64,000 bases of DNA from Pseudomonas sp. ICMP22404. GTDB taxonomy: Bacteria > Pseudomonadota > Gammaproteobacteria > Pseudomonadales > Pseudomonadaceae. Of the stretch, positions 16,627-26,181 are shown in pieces. Below the pieces are notes generated by a model. That model did no database searches. It was not told the origin of the DNA and worked only from the letters and a program-made list of their open reading frames with translations. Made by a program: the position numbers and the translations under genes. Location of the stretch: positions 1 through 64,000 of the forward strand of contig NZ_VCNG01000023.1 of the NCBI RefSeq assembly GCF_006227205.1. Direction: 5' to 3'. Position 1 is the stretch's first letter, and each line of letters begins with the position of its first letter.

Positions 16627-19062
16627 GTGAACGACCATAATTCCTCCCTCGAACAGCAAGTGGTGATGGCCCGCCTGGAGGATTTCGATCCGCGTTCCGG
16701 CAACCTCGGCGAGCGGGCGATCTTCAATCACCGGCCCTGGGTCATGCTGCTCTGCCTGCTGGTGACCCTGGTGCTGGGTTATCAGGCCAGCAAGATCGGT
16801 CTCAATGCCAGTTTCGAGAAGACCATCCCGACGTCTCATCCCTACGTGGCCAACTTCCTTGAACAGCGCAGCGAACTGAGCGGCCTTGGCAACTCGATCC
16901 GCGTCGCCGTGGCGGTCAAGGAGGGCACTATTTTCGACAAGGATTACCTCGATACCCTCGCCAAGCTCAACGACGAGATCTACTTGCTGCCCGGTGTCGA
17001 CAAACCCTATATGAAGTCCTTGTGGACACCGACCACGCGCTGGACCGCCGTGACCGAAGATGGCCTGGATGGCGGTACGGTGATTCCGGATAGCTACGAC
17101 GGCTCGCCGGCCAGCCTGGAGGAGGTGCGGACCAACGTCGCCCGTTCCGGCGAGATCGGTCAATTGGTGGCCGGCAACTTCCAGTCCAGTGTGATTTTCG
17201 TGCCGCTGCTGGAAATCAATCCGGCGACTGGCAAGGCACTGGATGCCGGTGAGTTTTCACGGCAACTGGAAGCCTTGCGCTACAAGTACCAGAACGAGCG
17301 TATCCAGATCCACATCACCGGTTTCACCAAGATCATTGGTGACCTGATCGCCGGGCTGGGGCAAGTCTTGCTGTTCTTCGCGGTTGCCGTGCTGGTGACC
17401 GTGGCAGTGCTCTATTGGTACACCCGCTGTGCGCGCAGCACGGCATTGGTGGTGCTCTGTTCCCTGGTGGCGGTGCTCTGGCAGATCGGCCTGCTCGCCA
17501 CCCTTGGCTACGATCTGGATCCGTACTCGGCGCTGGTTCCGTTCCTGGTGTTCGCCATCGGCATGAGCCACGGCGCGCAGAAGATGAACGGGATCATGCA
17601 GGACATCGGCCGTGGCACCCACCGGGTCGTCGCGGCACGCTACACCTTCCGCCGTCTGTTCGCCGCCGGCATGACCGCGCTGCTCTGCGATGCGGTGGGT
17701 TTCGCCGTGCTGATCGTGATCAAGATCCAGGTGATCCAGGACTTGGCGATCACCGCCAGCATTGGCGTGGCGGTGCTGATCTTCACCAACCTGATCCTGC
17801 TGCCGATCCTGCTCAGCTACATCGGCGTCGGTGCCAAGGCCGCTGCCCGCAGCTTGCGGGCGGAAACCGCCGAGTTGACCGCGAACGTCAAGCACCCGCT
17901 GTGGAGTTTTCTCGACCTGTTTACCCGGCGTTCCTGGGCCATTGCCGCCTGCCTGTTCGGCCTGGCCCTGGCAGCAGGCGGGTTTGCCGTCAGCCTGCAC
18001 CTGAAGATCGGCGATCTGGATCCCGGCGCGCCGGAGCTGCGTCCAGACTCGCGCTACAACCGTGATGCAGCGTTCATGACGCAAAACTACGCGGCCAGTT
18101 CGGACATCTTCGTGGTCATGGTGAAAACCCCGGAGGACCAGTGCACCCGCTATCCGACCCTGGCCGCGGTCGATTCGCTGGCCTGGCAACTGGAGCAGTT
18201 GCCCGGGGTGGAGTCCACCAACTCCATGGCCGCCATGAGTAAAGTCGCGGCCGCCGGGTACAACGAGGGCAACTTTAAGTGGTACGAGTTGATCCCCAAC
18301 GACGGCGCCCTCGGCGCCGTGCAGACCCGGGCACCGCGAGAGTTGTTCAACCAGGGCTGCTCGCTGCTTTCGCTCTACGTGTACCTGGCCGACCACAAGG
18401 CCGACACCCTGGAACGGGTGGTGCAGACCAGCGAAGCGTTCATCGCGCAACAGAAACTGCCGGAGGTGAAGTTCATGCTGGCCGCCGGCAGCGCCGGGAT
18501 CGAGGCAGCGACCAACATTGTGGTGAAAAAGGCCATGCACGAGATGCTGTTCTGGGTCTACGGCGCGGTGATCCTGCTGTGCTGGGTGACCTTTCGCTCC
18601 TGGCGTGCGGTGCTGGCCGCAGTGCTGCCGCTGGTACTCACGTCGATTCTGTGCGAGGCGCTGATGGTCGGGCTGGGCATGGGCGTCAAGGTGGCCACCT
18701 TGCCGGTGATCGCCCTCGGTGTGGGCATCGGTGTCGACTACGCGCTCTACGTGTTGAGCATCATCCTGGCGCACATGCGTACCGGTGCCTCGCTGTCCGA
18801 GGCGTATTACCGCGCCTTGTTGTTCACCGGCAAGGTGGTACTGCTGACCGGCATCACCCTGGCCATCGCGGTGGCGACCTGGGCCTGGTCACCGATCAAG
18901 TTTCAGGCCGACATGGGTATCCTGCTGGCGTTCATGTTCCTGGTAAACATGCTCGGCGCCTTGATCCTGTTGCCGGCGTTGGCTTACTTCCTGTTGCCGC
19001 AGAGGTTGTTCGCAAAAAAGCCTGAAGCCTGCGGCGCGTTGCAGGCGGTCGAGGAGGGCTGA
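16627..19062 (+). CDS. MMPL/RND-type transporter
   Basis: An 811-residue inner-membrane protein of the MMPL/RND superfamily: one N-terminal TM, a large periplasmic loop, a 5-TM bundle (about 245-400), a second TM (about 440), a second loop and a final 5-TM bundle (about 645-790) holding GVGIGVDYALYVLS. It likely exports or relays a hydrophobic compound by proton motive force together with the DUF1302, DUF1329 and YCF48 proteins. The GTG at 16627 is preferred because TTGGAG lies six bases upstream, whereas the ATG at 16603 has no ribosome site. Confidence 0.88.
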   Translation: MNDHNSSLEQQVVMARLEDFDPRSGNLGERAIFNHRPWVMLLCLLVTLVLGYQASKIGLNASFEKTIPTSHPYVANFLEQRSELSGLGNSIRVAVAVKEGTIFDKDYLDTLAKLNDEIYLLPGVDKPYMKSLWTPTTRWTAVTEDGLDGGTVIPDSYDGSPASLEEVRTNVARSGEIGQLVAGNFQSSVIFVPLLEINPATGKALDAGEFSRQLEALRYKYQNERIQIHITGFTKIIGDLIAGLGQVLLFFAVAVLVTVAVLYWYTRCARSTALVVLCSLVAVLWQIGLLATLGYDLDPYSALVPFLVFAIGMSHGAQKMNGIMQDIGRGTHRVVAARYTFRRLFAAGMTALLCDAVGFAVLIVIKIQVIQDLAITASIGVAVLIFTNLILLPILLSYIGVGAKAAARSLRAETAELTANVKHPLWSFLDLFTRRSWAIAACLFGLALAAGGFAVSLHLKIGDLDPGAPELRPDSRYNRDAAFMTQNYAASSDIFVVMVKTPEDQCTRYPTLAAVDSLAWQLEQLPGVESTNSMAAMSKVAAAGYNEGNFKWYELIPNDGALGAVQTRAPRELFNQGCSLLSLYVYLADHKADTLERVVQTSEAFIAQQKLPEVKFMLAAGSAGIEAATNIVVKKAMHEMLFWVYGAVILLCWVTFRSWRAVLAAVLPLVLTSILCEALMVGLGMGVKVATLPVIALGVGIGVDYALYVLSIILAHMRTGASLSEAYYRALLFTGKVVLLTGITLAIAVATWAWSPIKFQADMGILLAFMFLVNMLGALILLPALAYFLLPQRLFAKKPEACGALQAVEEG

Positions 19063-19126
19063 CGGGGCGGTTCAGCGAGTGTATTCACCGGTGCTATCGA
19101 TCTGCTTCAGATATAGGATAAGAATA

Positions 19127-21085
19127 ATGCTGAAGAAAACTGCCCGCCTGCTTGCCGACTGTTCGGTGGGGCAGAAGCTGCTGCTCGGTTTCGGCCTGGT
19201 GTCCTTGCTCGCGGTGGCCGCCATCGCCCAGGGTTTGTATGCGACCGGCAGTTTGCTGGAGCACGGCCGGCAGGTCGATGCCATGGTGGAGATCAATCGC
19301 CTGACCTTGCAGCTGCGCAGTGCCGAGAAAACCTACGCACTGGATCCCGACCCTCTAGCGATGCGCCAGGTTCGGGACCTGATCCAGGCGCTGGGCGCTC
19401 AACTCCAGAAGGCGAAGGCCGGCGCATCGAGCGAGGATGTGCCGTTACTGACCGCCATGCAGCAATCCGTCGATGGCTATGAGGGCCAGTTTGCACATTT
19501 CATCGATCACCAGCGCCTGGCGGCAGATGCGTTGCGCCATATGCAGGAGCAGGCGGAACAGGCCCGCCTGCAGTTCGAGGCTGTCGAACTGGATATGTAC
19601 GACCAGGTACGCGGCGTATTGAACAGCGGCCAGGCCTCGGAAGGCGATCCGCTGAGCCTCGCGGAACAGGCCTCGGCGTTGCAGCGAAAACTGCTGGTCA
19701 CCCGCAACAGGGAGTTTATCTATGTGGAGGAGGGCGCAGCGCAGGCGCTCCAAGGCTGGACCGAGTCAGTGGAGGAAATGAGCGACGCGCTGGAACTGCT
19801 CCAGGGCCGGGTGGATGAGAACTCCGAAGCGTCCCTGGCGGCGGCTCGGGCGGCGCTGGTCGAATATCGCAAGGCATTCCAGCGCTATCGGGATAGCCGG
19901 GCGCTGAGCAAGCAGACCGCCGGGCAGATGGACGCCCAGGCACAGACCGTGCTGAGCCAGGTCGAACAAGCCGCCGCCGATCGACAAAGGCAGATGGGCC
20001 AACGAGGCCGTTCGATGATGCGCCTGCAAGCGGTGGGCGCCCTGGTGATCGTCGCCCTGGCGTTGTTGGCATCGTTGGTTATCCGTCATCTGATCGTCGT
20101 GCCTCTGCGTGAAGCACTGCAGGTGGCCCGGCGTGTTGCCCGGGGCGACCTGAGTGATGCGGCCGAAGGCATGGCCATGCGTCGAGACGAGTTGGGCCAG
20201 TTGATGACCGCAGTGGGAGAGATGACCGCCAACCTGCGCCAGTTGGTGGCGCGTATCGGACTGAGTGTCGTGGGACTTGGGCAAACGACCCGGACCCTGA
20301 GTACATCCAGTGCCCAGAGCAGTGGGGCGGCCCAACGCCAGAGGGTCGAGACCGAACACGCCGCCACGGCCATGCAACAGATGACCGCCACGGTCGCACA
20401 AGTGGCATGCAACGCCGAACAGGCCTCCCAGGCCGCCGGCGAGGCCGACCACCAGGCACGCAATGGTGAGCGGGTGGTGCAGCTGGCGAGCCAGCAGATC
20501 CATCGACTGGCAGCGGAAATGGCACTTTCCGAGCAGGCCATCGAGTCCTTGCAACGGCAGGTCGAGACCATCGGCACGGTCGCCGACGTGATTGCCTCAA
20601 TTGCTGAACAAACCAACCTGCTGGCACTCAATGCGGCCATCGAAGCGGCTCGGGCGGGAGAGCAGGGCCGTGGCTTTGCGGTGGTTGCCGATGAGGTGCG
20701 GGCGCTGGCACGGCGCACCCGGGACTCGACCAGCGAGATCGAGACCCTGATTGTCGGACTGCAGCATTTGTCGCAACACAGCGTTGGGCAGATCCAGGGC
20801 TGCGCGCGCCTGATGGTGGATACCGTCACCCTGGCTGATCAGGTGAGCACCGCCTTGGGCGGCATTACCGGAGCGGTGTCGCTGATCGAGCAGATGAACC
20901 AGCAGAACGCCGCCAGCGCCGAGCAGCAGAGCATCGTGGCCGAGGAGGTCAGCCGCAATGTCATGCAGGTGCGCAATGAGGCCGAACATTGTGTCGGAGT
21001 GAATCAGCAAGTGGTCCTGGCTTGCGGGGATCTGGCCGGGCTGGAGCACGAGCTGCGGGAGGCCGTCGCACAGTTCCGGACCTGA
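19127..21085 (+). CDS. Methyl-accepting chemotaxis protein
   Basis: A 652-residue chemoreceptor: TM1 near residues 17-37, about 250 helical periplasmic residues, TM2 near 300-325, a HAMP domain (VPLREALQVARRVARGDLS), and a signalling domain with the invariant hairpin tip (IAEQTNLLALNAAIEAARAG). The sensor is of a size fitting the HBM or tandem four-helix type. The start at 19127 has AGGA eight bases upstream. The gene sits right after the export operon, suggesting taxis to a substrate of this locus; not provable here. It ends 11 bases from a convergent LysR gene. Confidence 0.9.
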   Translation: MLKKTARLLADCSVGQKLLLGFGLVSLLAVAAIAQGLYATGSLLEHGRQVDAMVEINRLTLQLRSAEKTYALDPDPLAMRQVRDLIQALGAQLQKAKAGASSEDVPLLTAMQQSVDGYEGQFAHFIDHQRLAADALRHMQEQAEQARLQFEAVELDMYDQVRGVLNSGQASEGDPLSLAEQASALQRKLLVTRNREFIYVEEGAAQALQGWTESVEEMSDALELLQGRVDENSEASLAAARAALVEYRKAFQRYRDSRALSKQTAGQMDAQAQTVLSQVEQAAADRQRQMGQRGRSMMRLQAVGALVIVALALLASLVIRHLIVVPLREALQVARRVARGDLSDAAEGMAMRRDELGQLMTAVGEMTANLRQLVARIGLSVVGLGQTTRTLSTSSAQSSGAAQRQRVETEHAATAMQQMTATVAQVACNAEQASQAAGEADHQARNGERVVQLASQQIHRLAAEMALSEQAIESLQRQVETIGTVADVIASIAEQTNLLALNAAIEAARAGEQGRGFAVVADEVRALARRTRDSTSEIETLIVGLQHLSQHSVGQIQGCARLMVDTVTLADQVSTALGGITGAVSLIEQMNQQNAASAEQQSIVAEEVSRNVMQVRNEAEHCVGVNQQVVLACGDLAGLEHELREAVAQFRT

Positions 21086-21096
21086 AGCCAGGTTGG

Positions 21097-21993
21097 TCAG
21101 GCTCTCGTCATCTCCTCAAAAAAACCTTTGGACATTTCGATGAATTGCTCGGCTGCCGGCGCCATTGTCTGGCCCTGGCGGGTGATCAAGCCGATCTGAC
21201 GGGTAACGCCAGGATGGTCCACGGGGATTTTCACCAATCCCTCCCGACCTTCGTCCGCCGACTCCGGCAGCAGACTTGCGCCCAACCCCTGGCGCACCAG
21301 CGCCAGGACCGTCGACATGTAATTGGCTTCGAGGCCCGGCGACAATGGGAGGTTGGCGTCGGCGAACAGCTGCTCCACCAACTCTCGAACGCTGCTGTCG
21401 CGCCCAGTAAGAATGATCGGTTGCGCCGTCAACTCGCTTAGCTTGACCGTGCGTCGACGGGCCAGGGGATGGTCGGCTGGAATGAACAGGCACAACCGAT
21501 CCTCCAGCACCGGTTGAAATTCCAACCCATGGCTCGTCCTTGCCCGCACCCCAAGGCCGAAATCCACCTCGCCGTCGCGCACCAACGTGTCGATCCGGCG
21601 CGCCACCACGTCCCGCAGGCGCACTTCGATCCCGGGAAACTGTTCACGGAACTGTTTCAACAGCGGCGGTAGCGCAGCCGCGCAGAGCGAGGGCAGGGCG
21701 GCAATGGTAACGACACCCCGACGCAGCGCCGCCAGGTCCCGGGAGGCGCTGACGATGTTGTCCAGGTCCAGCAACAGTTTCTCCATGGGCAGCAGGTTGT
21801 TCTGTCCGGCACTGGTCAACGCCACATGACGTGGGCTGCGTTCGAGCAGCGGCACGCCGAGCCAATCTTCCAACTGTTGAATCTGCACGGTCAGGGCTGA
21901 AGGCGAGAGGTTCAGCATCGCGGCAGCCTTGGCGAAGTTGCCGGTTTGCGCCACGACCAGGAAGGCGCGGATGTGCTGGATCGAGTTCTTCAT
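21097..21993 (-). CDS. LysR-family transcriptional regulator
   Basis: A 298-residue LysR protein with HTH at residues 1-60 (FLVVAQTGNFAKAAAMLNLSPSALTVQIQQLE) and a typical effector domain. It is divergent from the CitMHS transporter operon (131 bases apart), the standard layout for a LysR that regulates its neighbours. The ATG at 21993 follows GGAAAA; an upstream in-frame ATG at 22074 is unlikely. Confidence 0.9.
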   Translation of the reverse strand: MKNSIQHIRAFLVVAQTGNFAKAAAMLNLSPSALTVQIQQLEDWLGVPLLERSPRHVALTSAGQNNLLPMEKLLLDLDNIVSASRDLAALRRGVVTIAALPSLCAAALPPLLKQFREQFPGIEVRLRDVVARRIDTLVRDGEVDFGLGVRARTSHGLEFQPVLEDRLCLFIPADHPLARRRTVKLSELTAQPIILTGRDSSVRELVEQLFADANLPLSPGLEANYMSTVLALVRQGLGASLLPESADEGREGLVKIPVDHPGVTRQIGLITRQGQTMAPAAEQFIEMSKGFFEEMTRA

Positions 21994-22124
21994 TTTGTTT
22001 TTCCGAATACAGGCAGCCGAACATTTCAATTTACAAAGAATACCGGCAATTCCAATACTCGGTGAAAACAACAACAGCGCATTTCATCGCCATGGCGGTC
22101 AGGAATGCCGAACAGGACCTACCT

Positions 22125-23417
22125 ATGCTCGCCATACTCGGTGTCGTCACCATTCTCTGTCTGCTCATCTGCGTGATGAGTAAGCGCCTGTCCCCCCTGG
22201 TTGCACTGATCGCATTGCCGATCATCGCCGCACTGATCGGTGGTTTTGGCCTGCAAACCAGTGCGTTCATCATTACCGGCATCAAGAACGTCGCCCCCGT
22301 GGTCGGGATGTTCGTGTTCGCGATTCTGTTCTTTGGCGTCATGACCGACGCCGGCATGCTTGACCCGATCATTGACCGCATCTTGAAACGCGTCGGCACC
22401 CGTCCGACGCGCATCGTCGTGGGTACCGCGTTGCTGGCACTGCTGGTGCACCTGGACGGTTCCGGCGCCGTGACCTTCCTGGTGACCATTCCGGCCATGC
22501 TGCCGTTGTATACGCGCCTGGGCATGGATAAACGCATCCTGGCTTGTGTCACGGCGATGGCGGCCGGGGTCAACTTCCTGCCATGGACCGGCCCGGTCCT
22601 GCGTTCATCGGCGGCCTTGCACGTGCCGGTGGCCGACTTGTTCCAGCCGCTGATTCCGGTGCAGATCGTCGGTTTGGCGTTCGTCTTTGCTTGCGCCTGG
22701 TTCCTTGGTCGTCGCGAAGAAAAACGCCTGGGGTTGGGTGCCGGGGCAGGGGTGGAGGTGATACCTCAACGGGTACTGTCCGAGGCCGAAGTCGCCTTGC
22801 GCAAGCCACGGCTGTTCTGGCTCAACCTGATACTGACCGTGGTGGTGATGGGCGTGATGATTGCCGGTGTGGTCGATCCGGTGGTGATGTTCATGCTCGG
22901 CACGGTATTGGCGTTGTGCATCAATTACCCCAACGTCGATGCCCAACGGGCACGCATCGACGCCCATGCGAAAACCGCCCTGACGATGGCGAGCATTCTC
23001 CTGGCCGCCGGGGTCTTCACCGGCATCATGCAGAGCAGCGGCATGCTGAAGGCCATGGCCGAGGTGGCGGTGGCACAGATTCCCGCCGGGCACGGCAAGC
23101 TGATTCCGATGGTCGTGGGGTTCATCTCCATGCCGCTGAGCCTGCTGTTCGATCCCGACTCCTTCTATTTTGGCGTGATGCCGGTGGTGGCCGAAGTCGG
23201 CCGTGCCCTGGGTGTCGATCCGTTGCAAGTGGCCCAGGCATCGCTGCTGGGTGTCCACACCACCGGGTTCCCGGTCAGCCCATTGACCCCGGCGACCTTC
23301 TTGTTGGTGGGGTTGTGCAAGATCGAACTGGCCGATCATCAACGGTTCACCATTCCTTTTCTGTTCGCCGCCTCGGTGCTGATGACGGTGACGGCGCTGC
23401 TCATTGGAGTCTTTTGA
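22125..23417 (+). CDS. CitMHS-family citrate/H+ symporter
   Basis: A 430-residue inner-membrane transporter with about 11-12 hydrophobic helices. The family's core is visible as LVHLDGSGAVTFLVTIPAMLP and the GVNFLPWTGP segment, both characteristic of metal-citrate:H+ symporters (CitM/CitH). The start at 22125 has AGGA seven bases upstream. The gene stops directly before the AtuA gene (TGA then ATG), so the three following genes are one operon. The substrate is probably a citrate-like tricarboxylate that the AtuA protein acts on. Confidence 0.9.
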   Translation: MLAILGVVTILCLLICVMSKRLSPLVALIALPIIAALIGGFGLQTSAFIITGIKNVAPVVGMFVFAILFFGVMTDAGMLDPIIDRILKRVGTRPTRIVVGTALLALLVHLDGSGAVTFLVTIPAMLPLYTRLGMDKRILACVTAMAAGVNFLPWTGPVLRSSAALHVPVADLFQPLIPVQIVGLAFVFACAWFLGRREEKRLGLGAGAGVEVIPQRVLSEAEVALRKPRLFWLNLILTVVVMGVMIAGVVDPVVMFMLGTVLALCINYPNVDAQRARIDAHAKTALTMASILLAAGVFTGIMQSSGMLKAMAEVAVAQIPAGHGKLIPMVVGFISMPLSLLFDPDSFYFGVMPVVAEVGRALGVDPLQVAQASLLGVHTTGFPVSPLTPATFLLVGLCKIELADHQRFTIPFLFAASVLMTVTALLIGVF

Positions 23418-24779
23418 ATGAAAAGCTTACGCATCGGCTCAGGTGCCGGTTACTCAGGTGATCGCATCGAACCGGCGATTGAACTGGCCGAGCACGGCGA
23501 GCTGGATTATCTGGTGTTCGAATGCCTGGCCGAACGCACCATCGCCCTGGCACAACAAGCGCGACTGCTCGATCCGCAGGCGGGCTTCGATCCGCTGTTG
23601 AGCGAGCGCATGCGTCTGGTACTGCCCTTTATCGGTCGCGGGACCGATGGCCGGCGCCGCCGCTTGCGCGTCATCACCAACATGGGCGCGGCCAACCCAT
23701 TGGGCGCAGCGCGGGAAGTGCGGCGCATTGCCGGGCAGCTTGGTTTGTCTGGCCTCAAAGTGATCGCCGTAACGGGTGACGATGTGCTGGCGACACTGCT
23801 CGGCGATCCGACGCAAACACTGGACAACGGCATCACCCTGGCCTCATTGGGCGAACGCCTGATTTCGGCCAACGCGTACCTGGGCGTGGACGGCATCATC
23901 GAGGCCTTGCAGGCGGATGCTGACGTGGTCATTACTGGGCGAGTGGCGGATCCGTCGCTGTTCCTCGCGCCACAGATGTTCGAGTTCGGCTGGGCCGCAG
24001 ACGATTGGCCACGATTAGGACGCGGCACCTTGGTCGGCCATCTGCTCGAATGCGCAGGCCAGATCAGTGGAGGCTACTTTGCCGATCCTGGGTTCAAGGA
24101 TGTGCCGGACCTGGCGCGGCTGGGATTTCCCCTCGCCGAAGTGGACGCGACGGGCCATGCAGTGATCAGCAAAGTCCCAGGCTCAGGCGGGCGCATCGAT
24201 ACCGCGACCTGCACCGAACAGATGATCTATGAAGTGCACGACCCCGCCGCATACCTCACGCCAGACGTCAGCGCGGACTTTTCCGAGGTGTCGTTTACGC
24301 TCCAGGGACCGAATCAGGTACAGGTCCAGGGCGCCGATGGCCGGGAGCGCCCCTCATCGTTGAAAGTATCAGTGGGTTATCTCGACGGCTGGATCGGCGA
24401 AGGCCAGATGTCCTATGGCGGCCCAGGGGCCTTGGCGCGTGGCCGGTTGGCGCGGGAGGTCGTGCTGGAACGTTTGAAACTGACAGGCGTGGCCTATGAA
24501 GAAATCCACGCCGAGTTGATCGGCGTCGATGCCTTGCACGGCCCTGAGCTGGGTGCCCGACTGGACGGCGAGCCTTGGGAAGTGCGCCTGCGGGTCGCGG
24601 CCCGTTGCACCGATCGCGCCGAGGCCGTGCGGATTGGAAACGAAGTGGAAACCCTCTACACCAACGGTCCTTACGGCGGCGGCGGAGCGAGTAAATCCGT
24701 GCGCCAAGTGGTGGCGGTGGCGTCGCTGTTGCTGCCACGGGACGCTGTCAGCGTGCAGATTCATTTGGAGGACGTGTAG
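23418..24779 (+). CDS. AtuA-family (DUF1446) protein
   Basis: A 453-residue acyclic-terpene-utilisation AtuA family protein. The family signature at the N-terminus is SLRIGSGAGYSGDRIEPAIEL, followed by DYLVFECLAERTIALAQ and NMGAANPLGA. The AtuA family has an unclear but probably metabolic (hydro-lyase-like) role. It begins at the base after the transporter's stop codon, and its own stop TAG overlaps the GTG of the next gene by one base. Whether it acts on a terpene-derived or a tricarboxylic acid is unknown; the transporter points to the latter. Confidence 0.85.
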   Translation: MKSLRIGSGAGYSGDRIEPAIELAEHGELDYLVFECLAERTIALAQQARLLDPQAGFDPLLSERMRLVLPFIGRGTDGRRRRLRVITNMGAANPLGAAREVRRIAGQLGLSGLKVIAVTGDDVLATLLGDPTQTLDNGITLASLGERLISANAYLGVDGIIEALQADADVVITGRVADPSLFLAPQMFEFGWAADDWPRLGRGTLVGHLLECAGQISGGYFADPGFKDVPDLARLGFPLAEVDATGHAVISKVPGSGGRIDTATCTEQMIYEVHDPAAYLTPDVSADFSEVSFTLQGPNQVQVQGADGRERPSSLKVSVGYLDGWIGEGQMSYGGPGALARGRLAREVVLERLKLTGVAYEEIHAELIGVDALHGPELGARLDGEPWEVRLRVAARCTDRAEAVRIGNEVETLYTNGPYGGGGASKSVRQVVAVASLLLPRDAVSVQIHLEDV

Positions 24780-25105
24780 TGACTCGTCTTAAATTGCGTG
24801 ACCTGGCCCATTCCCGTACGGGAGATAAAGGCGATACATCCAATATCTCCGTGATTACGTTCCACGCCGAAGATTATCCACGCCTGTGCGAATGGCTGAC
24901 GGTAGAGCGGGTGGCCGAGCATTTTGCTGAACTGCTGCCCCCCCATGGACCGGCGATACGGCGCTATGAACTCCCTCGGGTGTGCGCGCTCAACTTCGTC
25001 TTGCCCGGTGTCTTGCGCGGTGGCGTCACCCGTTCGTTGGCACTCGATGCCCATGGGAAGGCGTTGGGGGCGGCGCTGCTCGACTTGGATATGCCGAGCG
25101 CTTGA
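24779..25105 (+). CDS. AtuA-associated small ferredoxin-fold-like protein
   Basis: A 108-residue protein starting with GTG and reading TRLKLRDLAHSRTGDKGDTSNISVI, the family hallmark of the small AtuA-like domain found either fused to or next to AtuA. It likely forms a complex with the upstream AtuA protein. Translation is coupled through the TAGTG overlap. It ends near the convergent small gene at 25114. Confidence 0.85.
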   Translation: MTRLKLRDLAHSRTGDKGDTSNISVITFHAEDYPRLCEWLTVERVAEHFAELLPPHGPAIRRYELPRVCALNFVLPGVLRGGVTRSLALDAHGKALGAALLDLDMPSA

Positions 25106-25113
25106 GCCGGGTT

Positions 25114-25356
25114 TCAAGGCTGTCGCTTGGCGTCGGTCGAGACCACGCTGTCCAAGGTATTCGCGCCGGGTACCTTGCTCGGCCCCCACGACCGCTCGCT
25201 GCGACATTTGAACTTCACGCCCTTGCGGGGCGTTATGTCCCTGGCTTTCTCCATACACAACTCTTTAGTGACATAGGTCGGCTCCGTTTTGCGCACGTCC
25301 ACGCAGCCTTCGTCGCCCCTGCAGAGTGTCATAACCATAATGTATACGGTCATCAT
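25114..25356 (-). CDS. Small cysteine-containing hypothetical protein
   Basis: An 80-residue protein beginning MMTVYIMVMTLCRGDEGCVDV. The C-x5-C pair, the ELCMEKA segment and the later FKCRS look like a small secreted or periplasmic Pseudomonas protein seen as hypothetical in related genomes; I recognise the pattern, not a function. A GGAG lies about 10 bases before the ATG at 25356. It is convergent with the AtuA-like gene. Moderate confidence that it is real. Confidence 0.5.
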   Translation of the reverse strand: MMTVYIMVMTLCRGDEGCVDVRKTEPTYVTKELCMEKARDITPRKGVKFKCRSERSWGPSKVPGANTLDSVVSTDAKRQP

Positions 25357-25773
25357 CCTGATGTTGCTCCCATAGAAGCAATGCAATTGATGTGTCCTGC
25401 AAAAGCCCGGAGGGCTTAAGCGAGTAGCAGTGACAAGCGGATGATGATCCTTCCTTCGAACCTCCAGCAATGGCGTATTGATGCCTTCCGTCGGGAAAAC
25501 GTCACTTTTTCAAATATTGATGATTAGAGCGAAATGGACGCCATTATGTTGGCGTTTTTTCATTGATCAGTGGTTAATTGCTATGGAGAATCTACAGGCA
25601 TGCCTGGCAATCTCGCGACCGGATAACCACTTGTATCCGAACGAAAAGTCCAGGCAATTCGACGATCCGGGGGCAGGGTAGAAGGGCTGAAGGAGCCCGT
25701 TGCCGCGAGCAGTCAGCCAGCGCTAGTGGCCTGTACGCGGCATGAACGAGTATCAAGGCTTTTCGTACAGAGC
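25357..25773. other. Intergenic region with a terminator-like hairpin and no supported gene
   Basis: No gene is convincing here. A short plus-strand ORF (25478-25681) runs through the hairpin at 25538-25560 and lacks a ribosome site. A 12-bp perfect palindrome CAGGCATGCCTG lies at 25595-25606. Confidence 0.5.
25538..25560 (+). terminator. Rho-independent terminator-like hairpin
   Basis: ACGCCA (25538-25543) pairs with TGGCGT (25550-25555), followed by a T-run. No plus-strand gene directly precedes it, so it may end a short RNA or be a remnant. Confidence 0.6.
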
Positions 25774-26181
25774 CTAGGGCGCCTCAAAGTTCTCATAGGC
25801 CAGGGAGATAGTATCGTTCCTTGGATAACTGACATACACCATCTCGCCATAATTGCTGGCGACCAGTACGTACGGCCACTTGCCGTTGGCCTTGCGTAGT
25901 TGCTCATACAAGGGAAGAAAGAAATCCTTGGTCTGACCCTGAGGGTCGTACGGGACTTCACCCAGAAAGATCGGATAGCGTCCACCGTTACATAGCTGAA
26001 CCCGCTCCAGCTTGATGCCGTTTTTCTCCAGCACGGTTCGCGCTGGATGCTGCCAGGTGCTGAGATCGACATCCTGGCAGTCGCTGGCGTTTTGGGTGTA
26101 AAGCTCGGTGTCCTTGAGGGCTGGGTACGCCATGGCCTGGCTGGTCAGGAGGAATAGAGCCAGGGGTAAGAGACGCTGCAT
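25774..26181 (-). CDS. Exported hypothetical protein
   Basis: A 135-residue protein with a clear signal peptide (QRLLPLALFLLTSQAMA, cleavage after residue 18) and a compact mature domain rich in aromatic residues (YPALKDTELYTQ, FFLPLYEQLR, MVYVSYPRN). No domain is recognised. It is a plausible periplasmic protein of the core chromosome and the last ordinary gene before the dif site. Confidence 0.7.
   Translation of the reverse strand: MQRLLPLALFLLTSQAMAYPALKDTELYTQNASDCQDVDLSTWQHPARTVLEKNGIKLERVQLCNGGRYPIFLGEVPYDPQGQTKDFFLPLYEQLRKANGKWPYVLVASNYGEMVYVSYPRNDTISLAYENFEAP

Noticed and set aside
17257..18774. Long minus-strand open frame (505 residues) opposite the MMPL gene
   Set aside because: It is a GC-rich shadow of the MMPL gene: low-complexity His/Gln/Arg-rich sequence, no domain and no ribosome site.
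25478..25681. Short plus-strand ORF of 67 residues
   Set aside because: It runs through a terminator-like hairpin, has no ribosome site and no recognisable sequence.
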